Part shown: positions 6,289 through 12,110 of the stretch, in pieces
Numbering within the stretch: the first letter of the stretch is position 1
How the letters are laid out: each line of letters opens with the position of its first letter
Assembly (NCBI GenBank): GCA_900546635.1
Contig: URDS01000056.1
Span: 1-14,536, forward strand
Source: an uncultured Eubacteriales bacterium
Lineage (GTDB): Bacteria; Bacillota; Clostridia; Oscillospirales; CAG-272
Length of the DNA: 14,536 nt
Direction: 5' to 3'
The notes under the pieces: generated by a model
Told to the model about the DNA's origin: nothing
What the model saw: the letters and a program-made list of their open reading frames with translations, nothing else
Database searches by the model: none
Position numbers and translations under genes: made by a program

Positions 6289-7187
6289 AGCTGAAATCGT
6301 ATACCGCAGCGCCGCTGCTCTGCGCGATGCTCTATTTGCTTTCGATGGCGGCGGAGAGTCTGCTCGGCGGCATGGATCTGGATACCGGCGCCTATTTGCT
6401 GGCGGCCGGCCTTTCGCAGATTGCGGTCTGCTTTTTGCCACTGCTTTTGTATCGTCTGCTCGGCGGCAAAATCTCGGTGCGCCGGATGCGGCTTGTTCCC
6501 CCGACCGCCGTCAGTCTGCCCTGTATCGGGCTGCTTGCCCTGATTCTTTTTCTCGGAAGCATGCTGCTTTCCATGCTGTCAAAGCGAATCGGCCTTTCCG
6601 CGCCTGTCGAGACGGTTCGCATTCCGGACGGCGCAGTCGGCGCGGGCGCGCTGCTCATTCTGACGCTGGTACCGGCCGTCTGCGAGGAAATTTTGTTCCG
6701 GGGGACGGTCATGCCGATGTTTGAGTCCTGCGGAACGACGCCCGCGATTATCGGCACATCGCTGCTTTTCGCGTTTGCGCATATGCAGATCGAGCATTTT
6801 TTGGAATACTTTTTCTCCTCGGTTGTGCTTTGCTTTGCCGTGTATGTCAGTCGGTCGCTGTTTTCTTCGATTTTGCTGCATTTCCTGTATAATGCCGCTT
6901 CGGTTCTGCTTTCGGGCTATGTCAGCGGTATTGCCGAACATTTGGAGAGTTTTGCGCTTTTGTTCATCGTGATGCTGTTTGCCGTCTGGATCCTGATTCT
7001 GTTCGCCCTCGGTTCCGGACAGCGCGTTTTCCGTATTTACGCCGCACGCGGCGCGGACAGCAGCTACACGCCGCAGAAAATGACACATGCCGAGCGGCTT
7101 CGCGCTTCGGCGGGCGTATATTTTTCGATTCCCTTTTTGCTTTGTGCATTGATTTATACCGCGGTGGTCATACTTACCTTGCGGTGA
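6285..7187 (+). CDS. CPBP-family intramembrane metalloprotease
   Basis: This is an integral-membrane glutamic/zinc-type protease of the CPBP (Abi, Rce1-like) family, 300 residues. All three motifs are present: EEILFR (Glu134, Glu135, Arg139), FAFAH (Phe162 to His166) and HFLYN (His199, Asn203). Hydrophobic segments are spread over the whole length: about 8-25, 36-58, 77-98, 118-135, 155-168, 175-195, 225-245 and a last one near 280-298. Substrate and role are unknown; related proteins range from CAAX-like processing to bacteriocin self-immunity. Nothing nearby suggests a bacteriocin. The position next to mltG points to an envelope role. ATG 6285 overlaps the previous stop (ATGA), with AAAGGA at 6270-6275 as the ribosome site. 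Confidence 0.85.
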   Translation: MKLKSYTAAPLLCAMLYLLSMAAESLLGGMDLDTGAYLLAAGLSQIAVCFLPLLLYRLLGGKISVRRMRLVPPTAVSLPCIGLLALILFLGSMLLSMLSKRIGLSAPVETVRIPDGAVGAGALLILTLVPAVCEEILFRGTVMPMFESCGTTPAIIGTSLLFAFAHMQIEHFLEYFFSSVVLCFAVYVSRSLFSSILLHFLYNAASVLLSGYVSGIAEHLESFALLFIVMLFAVWILILFALGSGQRVFRIYAARGADSSYTPQKMTHAERLRASAGVYFSIPFLLCALIYTAVVILTLR

Positions 7188-7205
7188 TCCTTAAAAGGAG
7201 AGCAT

Positions 7206-9083
7206 ATGGACGATAATAAAAAGAAAAGACCGCGCGCGCGGCGTATTCCCGAAGAATTTTCAGGTGAGAATACGGCGTCCGGCGCGCCGCAAAAGCTACA
7301 GCAGGACAGTGCGCCGCAGCCGGACGCGGCGCGCCGCGACATACCTGCCGAACCCTCAAAGGATGCGGGGGTGCAGCATGCGCAGCCCGCTTTGCCTGAA
7401 AAAGACAATCCGGCGCAAAGTCCCGCGCCCGCAGCGCAGACTGCGGCGCCGGGCATGGATACTGTGCCTAAGCGTACTTTGCCGCGAACTGAAAAACGCC
7501 CGGCGCAGAGCGCGCCGCGGCCTGCGCGTGTACCGAAACAGAAAAACGCCGGAGCCCCCGCGCCGCGCGGCGTACCGGGCGTACAGACTGAAAAGTCGGC
7601 GCAGAGCAGCGTACCGGGCGTACAGGCTGAAAAGCCGGCGCAGAGCGTTGTACCGGGTGTACAGGCTGAAAAGCCGACGCAGAGCGGCGTACCGGAGTCT
7701 GTCCGGCCGCATACGGAAGCGCGCCCGGCGCAAAATATGCCGGCTGCCGCGCAAAAGCCGGACGCGGTGCGTGCGGACGGCGGGCAGCATAGTCCGGAGA
7801 GCGCAAAGGGCGCAGCGCGCGAGCGGAAGAATCCGGAGCGGGTTGGGAAACAGCCGCCTCTGTCCGAGAAACCGCCTGTATCTTCGCCGGAAAATGAAAA
7901 AACAAAGCTGACGGCGGCGCAGCCGAAAGCCAAGCTGAAAACCCCGGTGCGTGAAAAACCGCCGGTGCAGGACGAGGGCGGCGGTGCGGCGAGCGGCGTT
8001 TTTAAGGCGATCATCTATATGACGGTCGTTCTCCTTGTCTCGGTTGTGCTGGCTTATGCCGCGATCGTCATTGCCAACGATGCTTTCGCGTTTGTAAAGT
8101 CGGACGAGGCGGTGGAAGTGGTGATTCCCGAAAACGCCACCGTGAATGACATCGCCGACATACTGGGCGACGCAGGCGTGATTGAATATCCGGCGCTCTT
8201 TAAGATGTTTGCTTCCTTTAAGCAGGAGTCCAGCGTGGATGACGAGGGCAACAGCGTGTTCATTCCGGGCACGTACACCGTCAGTCCGATGAACAACTAC
8301 ATGCAGCTTTTGAACGCGTTTAAAAAGCAATATACGCGCGAAGTCGTGTGGGTGACCATTCCCGAGGGATCGACGGTCGAGGATATTATCACGATTTTGG
8401 TCGATGAGCACGGCATTGCTTCGCGTGAGGAATTTGTCTCTGCGATCAACGAATATGATTATGAATTGGATTTTATTGCGGATATTGACATGACAAACGG
8501 GCGATACTATCGTCTTGAGGGCTATCTTTTCCCGGATACCTACCAGTTTTATACCGATTCCAGCGCGGAAACCGTAATTTACCGTATGCTCATCAACTTC
8601 CGAAAGAAGCTGTCTTATATCGGAAAGGATAATTGCAGCGAGCGGCTGGCCGAACTCGGAATGACGCTGGATGAGGTGGTTTCGCTTGCGTCCATGATTG
8701 AAAAGGAAGTCAAATATGCCATAGACTACGAGAATGTCTCCTCCGTGTTTCACAATCGGCTTGCCGACCCCGCCAATTTCCCGCGCCTGGACAGCGACGC
8801 GACGACGGTTTACGCCATATTGATGGCGACAGGCGAGCGGCCGGAGACCCTCGGCGCCGCGGAACTGGATTTTGACAATCCGTATAATACGCGAAAGGTC
8901 AGCGGGTTCCCGCCGAGCGCAATCGGAAATCCCGGATATGAGGCGCTGTACTGCGCGTTTTATCCGGCCAAAACCAATTATTATTACTTTGTGGCCGATA
9001 ACAGCGGTTACAATCTTTATGCAAGGACCAATGCGGCGCATCTGCAAAACGTCGCGTCGGTCAGAAAAGAGGCTAAGCAATGA
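7206..9083 (+). CDS. mltG: Endolytic murein transglycosylase MltG with long Pro/Ala-rich N-terminus
   Basis: MltG cuts nascent glycan strands within the membrane-bound peptidoglycan layer, setting chain ends during elongation. The 625 residues exceed the usual 330-400. Residues 1-265 are a disordered, cytoplasmic Pro/Ala/Gln/Lys-rich region with tandem repeats. One membrane helix follows (about 266-290), then a LysM-like part with VVIPENATVNDIADIL, then the YceG domain. The YceG domain shows YRLEGYLFPDTYQF, LASMIEKE (catalytic Glu at 499), VFHNRL, LDSDATTVYA, YNTRKVSGFPPSAIGNPG and the YFVADNSG region. All the core motifs I expect are intact, so the enzyme should be active. AAAAGGAG (7193-7200) lies 5 bases before the ATG. 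The gene is 18 bases after the protease and overlaps the next gene by four (ATGA). Confidence 0.93.
   Translation: MDDNKKKRPRARRIPEEFSGENTASGAPQKLQQDSAPQPDAARRDIPAEPSKDAGVQHAQPALPEKDNPAQSPAPAAQTAAPGMDTVPKRTLPRTEKRPAQSAPRPARVPKQKNAGAPAPRGVPGVQTEKSAQSSVPGVQAEKPAQSVVPGVQAEKPTQSGVPESVRPHTEARPAQNMPAAAQKPDAVRADGGQHSPESAKGAARERKNPERVGKQPPLSEKPPVSSPENEKTKLTAAQPKAKLKTPVREKPPVQDEGGGAASGVFKAIIYMTVVLLVSVVLAYAAIVIANDAFAFVKSDEAVEVVIPENATVNDIADILGDAGVIEYPALFKMFASFKQESSVDDEGNSVFIPGTYTVSPMNNYMQLLNAFKKQYTREVVWVTIPEGSTVEDIITILVDEHGIASREEFVSAINEYDYELDFIADIDMTNGRYYRLEGYLFPDTYQFYTDSSAETVIYRMLINFRKKLSYIGKDNCSERLAELGMTLDEVVSLASMIEKEVKYAIDYENVSSVFHNRLADPANFPRLDSDATTVYAILMATGERPETLGAAELDFDNPYNTRKVSGFPPSAIGNPGYEALYCAFYPAKTNYYYFVADNSGYNLYARTNAAHLQNVASVRKEAKQ
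7572..7688 (+). repeat. Three tandem 39-bp repeats within mltG
   Basis: Units at 7572-7610, 7611-7649 and 7650-7688 each encode 13 residues of the form VPGVQ(T/A)EK(S/P)(A/T)QSx. Neighbouring units differ at only 4-5 of 39 bases, suggesting recent duplication. A degenerate fourth copy begins at 7689 (VPE...). The EKxPAQS theme also occurs earlier in the region (EKDNPAQSP, EKRPAQSAP). Copy-number change keeps the reading frame. Confidence 0.85.
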
Positions 9084-9724
9084 TATTGAATCCCGAAGAA
9101 ACCACGGTGGCTTACCGCTGCCCGGAATGCGGCTGCGGCGTCAAAAGCATTGTGGGAATTTTCGGACTCTCGGCGGCCATGCTGAAGCTGAAATGTCCTT
9201 GCGGCAAAAGCGCCATGACCGTTAAACACACAAGCGATGATAAGATTCGGATTACCGTCCCCTGTTTAGTTTGCCGACATGACCATACGTTCACGGTCAG
9301 CAAAAATCTCTTTTTCAAAAATGAACTGTTTGAGCTTCACTGCTCGCTGTCCGGTTTCGGTCTTTGCTATATCGGAAACGGCGAAGCGGTTTCGGACGCG
9401 CTTTCGCGCGCGGATGCGGAGCTTGAGCAGATTCTCTCGGAGGCCGGCGCACCGGGCGTCGATATTTTCCGGCAGCAGGAGTCTGACGGGGAAACCGCTT
9501 TGCCGGCGGCGCAGATCTATGACATTGTGCGCTTTATCATCAAGGAACTCGAAGCGGAGCACGCAATCAGCTGCGGCTGTACCGAGGGGGATTACGATAT
9601 TGAACTGTTTGAGGACAGCGTTTGCGTATTCTGCAAAAACTGCGGGGCGCGCAAATATGTTTCCACCGCTTCTCTGGCGGAGGCGCAGGCTTTTCTGGAG
9701 ATCGACCGGCTGAAGCTGGAATAA
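9080..9724 (+). CDS. Uncharacterised cysteine-rich zinc-ribbon-like protein
   Basis: This is a 214-residue soluble protein I cannot assign to a named family. Its N-terminal third carries CPECGCG (Cys14, 17, 19), CPCGKS (Cys39, 41) and CLVCRHDH (Cys62, 65), a likely zinc-ribbon or treble-clef arrangement. The middle (about 100-160) is Glu/Ala-rich and helical. The C-terminus has CGC (165, 167) and CVFCKNCG (182, 185, 188), perhaps a second metal site. No signal peptide, membrane segment or enzyme motif is visible. The ATG overlaps the mltG stop (ATGA) and AAAAGAGG precedes it by about seven bases, so it is co-translated with mltG. It is the last gene before the terminator. A regulatory or scaffold role in the envelope/division operon is possible but unproven. 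Confidence 0.75.
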   Translation: MILNPEETTVAYRCPECGCGVKSIVGIFGLSAAMLKLKCPCGKSAMTVKHTSDDKIRITVPCLVCRHDHTFTVSKNLFFKNELFELHCSLSGFGLCYIGNGEAVSDALSRADAELEQILSEAGAPGVDIFRQQESDGETALPAAQIYDIVRFIIKELEAEHAISCGCTEGDYDIELFEDSVCVFCKNCGARKYVSTASLAEAQAFLEIDRLKLE

Positions 9725-9735
9725 AGGTGAAAAAT

Positions 9736-9773
9736 CGGAGCATACGCTGCTTTTGCCGCGCGCTCCGTTTTTT
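9736..9773 (+). terminator. Rho-independent terminator of the ftsK-mltG operon
   Basis: CGGAGC (9736-9741) pairs with GCTCCG (9762-9767) and is followed directly by six Ts (9768-9773). The 20-base loop can pair further inside. It begins 11 bases after the stop of the last operon gene, the expected position. Confidence 0.8.
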
Positions 9774-9905
9774 GTATGTCGCATTTTAATCTTTGAAGCC
9801 GCGCCGCGCGTAAAAATCTCTCGTCTTTCGATCCCGAAGATCATGAATTTTATCAAATAACGCGCTTTCAAAACCTCGCAGGGAGCGCCGTCACCCCCGT
9901 TTTAT

Positions 9906-9956
9906 ATATATTTAGCCCCCGTCTCCTGAATTTTCCGGAACGGGGGCTAAATATAT
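9906..9956. repeat. Perfect 17-bp inverted repeat, possible bidirectional terminator
   Basis: The arm atatatttagcccccgt (9906-9922) is the exact reverse complement of 9940-9956. The 17-base loop can pair further (TCC with GGA, GAA with TTC). The stem is GC-rich near the loop and AT-rich at its base, terminator-like in both orientations, but no clean U-run follows. It lies 25 bp before the uvrB promoter -35. Confidence 0.65.
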
Positions 9957-9981
9957 CCAGCGTACAAAGCGGGCTTGGGAC

Positions 9982-10010
9982 TTGCGTAAATGCGCAAAAT
10001 ATGCTATAAT
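9982..10010 (+). promoter_or_regulatory. uvrBA promoter with overlapping small palindrome
   Basis: A perfect TATAAT at 10005-10010 is preceded by TGC (extended -10). TTGCGT at 9982-9987 stands 17 bp upstream as a weak -35 (3 of 6). The -35 is half of a palindrome, TTGCG-N6-CGCAA (9982-9997), a possible operator. Predicted transcription start is near 10017, giving a leader of about 100 bases. Confidence 0.75.
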
Positions 10011-10044
10011 ACTATATTTAGAAAAGGCATCGGTTTTTTACACA

Positions 10045-10091
10045 CAGGCTTTTGCGCCTGGAAATCGCGGCGGGCATCGGCCCTGGCCGCG
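10045..10091 (+). promoter_or_regulatory. Structured leader of uvrB
   Basis: Two hairpins fold in the predicted 5' leader. CAGGC/GCCTG lies at 10045-10060. A strong one at 10066-10091 has CGCGGC paired with GCCGCG, then GGGC with GCCC around a 4-base loop, plus a 2-base bulge. The second ends 9 bases before the AAAGGAGG ribosome site (10101-10108). It leaves that site free, so a role in RNA stability is more likely than translational block. It matches no riboswitch I know. Confidence 0.4.
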
Positions 10092-10115
10092 GTACGGAAA
10101 AAAGGAGGATAAAGC

Positions 10116-12074
10116 GTGGATCGTTTTCAACTGGTTTCGCCCTATGCGCCGACAGGCGATCAGCCGGACGCAATCGCAAAACTCAGCGCGGGCGTAGACG
10201 CGGGTCTGTCGGAACAGACGCTGCTCGGCGTGACCGGCAGCGGCAAGACCTTTACCATGGCCAACATCATAGCGCATGCCAATCGGCCGACACTGGTGCT
10301 GGCGCACAACAAAACGCTGGCTGCCCAGCTTTGTTCCGAGTTCCGCGAGTTTTTTCCGCACAACGCGGTAGAATATTTTGTATCTTATTATGATTATTAT
10401 CAGCCGGAGGCTTACATCCCCGGTAAGGATATGTATATCGAAAAAGACGCGATGATCAACGACGAGATTGATAAGCTCCGGCACAGCGCGACGAGTTCGC
10501 TTTTTGAGCGCCGGGATGTGATTATCGTGGCCAGTGTGTCCTGCATTTACAGCCTTGGCGACCCGTCCGAGTATCAGGAATTGCAGATTGTTCTGCGCGA
10601 GGGCGCGCAGATGGAGCGCGAGGATTTGCTGCATCGGCTGGTGGCCATCAGCTATGAGCGCAACGACGTCGGCTTTACGCGCGGAAAGTTCCGGGTCCGG
10701 GGGGACACGGTGGAGATTTTTCCCGCTTCTGAAAATGAAAAGGCGGTGCGCGTCGAGTTTTTCGGGGATGAGATCGAACGGCTAAGCGAGGTCAACGTTG
10801 TGACCGGCGAACTGGTTCGCCGTCTGCATACGACCGTGATTTTTCCGGCGACGCATTACGCCGTTTCCGATGAAAAGCGCGAGGAAGCGCTGGCCGATAT
10901 TGAGCGTGAAATGGAGGAGCGGGTCGCGTTTTTCCGCGGGGAAAACAAGCTGCTTGAGGCGCAGCGGATCGAGCAGCGCACGCGCTATGATTTGGAAATG
11001 CTCCGCGAAGTCGGATTTTGTTCGGGGGTGGAAAATTATTCCCGCGTGCTTGCCCGGCGTCCGGCCGGTTCCACGCCGTTCACGCTACTCGATTATTTTC
11101 CGAAAGATTTTCTGATGTTCATTGACGAGTCGCACGTCACGCTGCCGCAGGTGCGCGGCATGTCCGGCGGCGACCGCGCGAGAAAGACGAATCTTGTGGA
11201 GTACGGGTTCCGTCTGCCGAGCGCGTATGACAACCGCCCGCTCTTTTTCGATGAGTTTGAGTCGAAACTGAATCAGGTCATTTATGTCAGCGCCACGCCC
11301 GGCGAGTATGAGCGCGGGCGCAGCGGTCAGGTCGTCGAACAGATCATCCGGCCGACCGGACTTTTGGATCCGCTGGTCGAAGTGCGGCCGATCGAGGGGC
11401 AGGTGGACGATCTCATGGGCGAGATCCGCGCGCGCAGCGCGCGCGGCGAGCGCGTTTTGGTTACCACCCTGACCAAGAAAATGGCCGAGGACCTCAGCGC
11501 GTATCTTGACGACAACGGAATCAAGGTCAAATATATCCACCACAGCGTCGAGACGATGGAGCGGATGGAGATCGTGCGCGATCTGCGGCTGGGCGTTTTT
11601 GACGTGCTGGTCGGCATCAATCTGCTGCGCGAGGGACTGGATATTCCGGAGGTATCGCTGGTTGCGATTCTTGACGCGGATAAAGAGGGATTTTTGCGCA
11701 GCGAGACTTCGCTTGTGCAGACCATCGGGCGCGCGGCGCGGAACGCCGGGGGCAAGGTCATCATGTATGCCGATACGGTGACGGCTTCCATGCAGGGCGC
11801 AATCGGGGAAACCGAGCGCCGCCGCCGGGTGCAGAGCGCCTATAACGAGTCACACGGAATCGTGCCGAAAACGATCGCAAAGGAAGTGCGCGAGGTCATC
11901 AGCCTCGGCGCTAAGCACAAGGACCCGGAAAAGAAGAAGAAAAAGCTTTCAAAGGCCGAGCGGGACAAGCTGATCGAGCAGCTGACCACCGAAATGCGCG
12001 CCGCTTCCCAAAAGCTTGAATTTGAAAAGGCGGCGTTTTTGCGGGACAAAATCCGCGAGCTTCGCGGCCTGTAA
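10116..12074 (+). CDS. uvrB: Excinuclease ABC subunit B
   Basis: UvrB is the damage-verifying helicase-like subunit of nucleotide excision repair. It is loaded by UvrA and then recruits UvrC. The length of 652 residues is typical. Visible features in order are Walker A GVTGSGKT (38-45), the beta-hairpin region SYYDYYQPEAYIP (from about 89) that inserts between DNA strands, and motif II FIDESH (Asp337-Glu338). Then come YVSATPGEYE, the helicase C-lobe with REGLDIPEVSLVAILDADKEGFLRS and QTIGRAARN, and a Lys-rich linker (PEKKKKKLSK). The last is a C-terminal UVR domain (KLEFEKAAFLRDKIREL) that contacts UvrA or UvrC. The start is GTG 10116, with a strong AAAGGAGG at 10101-10108. It heads a two-gene operon with uvrA, 36 bases downstream. 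Confidence 0.97.
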   Translation: MDRFQLVSPYAPTGDQPDAIAKLSAGVDAGLSEQTLLGVTGSGKTFTMANIIAHANRPTLVLAHNKTLAAQLCSEFREFFPHNAVEYFVSYYDYYQPEAYIPGKDMYIEKDAMINDEIDKLRHSATSSLFERRDVIIVASVSCIYSLGDPSEYQELQIVLREGAQMEREDLLHRLVAISYERNDVGFTRGKFRVRGDTVEIFPASENEKAVRVEFFGDEIERLSEVNVVTGELVRRLHTTVIFPATHYAVSDEKREEALADIEREMEERVAFFRGENKLLEAQRIEQRTRYDLEMLREVGFCSGVENYSRVLARRPAGSTPFTLLDYFPKDFLMFIDESHVTLPQVRGMSGGDRARKTNLVEYGFRLPSAYDNRPLFFDEFESKLNQVIYVSATPGEYERGRSGQVVEQIIRPTGLLDPLVEVRPIEGQVDDLMGEIRARSARGERVLVTTLTKKMAEDLSAYLDDNGIKVKYIHHSVETMERMEIVRDLRLGVFDVLVGINLLREGLDIPEVSLVAILDADKEGFLRSETSLVQTIGRAARNAGGKVIMYADTVTASMQGAIGETERRRRVQSAYNESHGIVPKTIAKEVREVISLGAKHKDPEKKKKKLSKAERDKLIEQLTTEMRAASQKLEFEKAAFLRDKIRELRGL

Positions 12075-12110
12075 GACTACGCGGCAGGGCCGCAAAAAAG
12101 GAGAAATACC

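Larger units (their letters stand above)
9774..10115. other. Spacer between the two operons
   Basis: About 340 bases without a supported gene on either strand. From left to right it holds unassigned sequence to about 9905, a perfect 17-bp hairpin (9906-9956), the uvrB promoter (9982-10010) and a structured leader with the uvrB ribosome site. No LexA-type box of the form GAAC-N4-GTTC was found by eye. Confidence 0.6.

Noticed and set aside
7572..7688. Possible CRISPR-like direct repeats
   Set aside because: The units are contiguous without unique spacers, in frame, 39 bp long, and clearly encode a protein repeat.
7154..8014. Antisense frame rich in Cys/Gly/Phe with repeated CTPGT units, resembling a cysteine-rich surface protein
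   Set aside because: It is the complement of the Pro/Ala-rich MltG tail. It has no independent start signal and appears only because of the repeat.
7356..9080. Antisense reading frame of 574 codons opposite mltG, with repeats of LFSLYARYAA type
   Set aside because: The repeat is just the complement of the mltG tandem repeat. No domain is visible and mltG is certain.
11920..11955. Poly-A-rich tract inside uvrB that might signal a frameshift
   Set aside because: The frame continues normally into the UVR domain; it encodes a Lys-rich linker.
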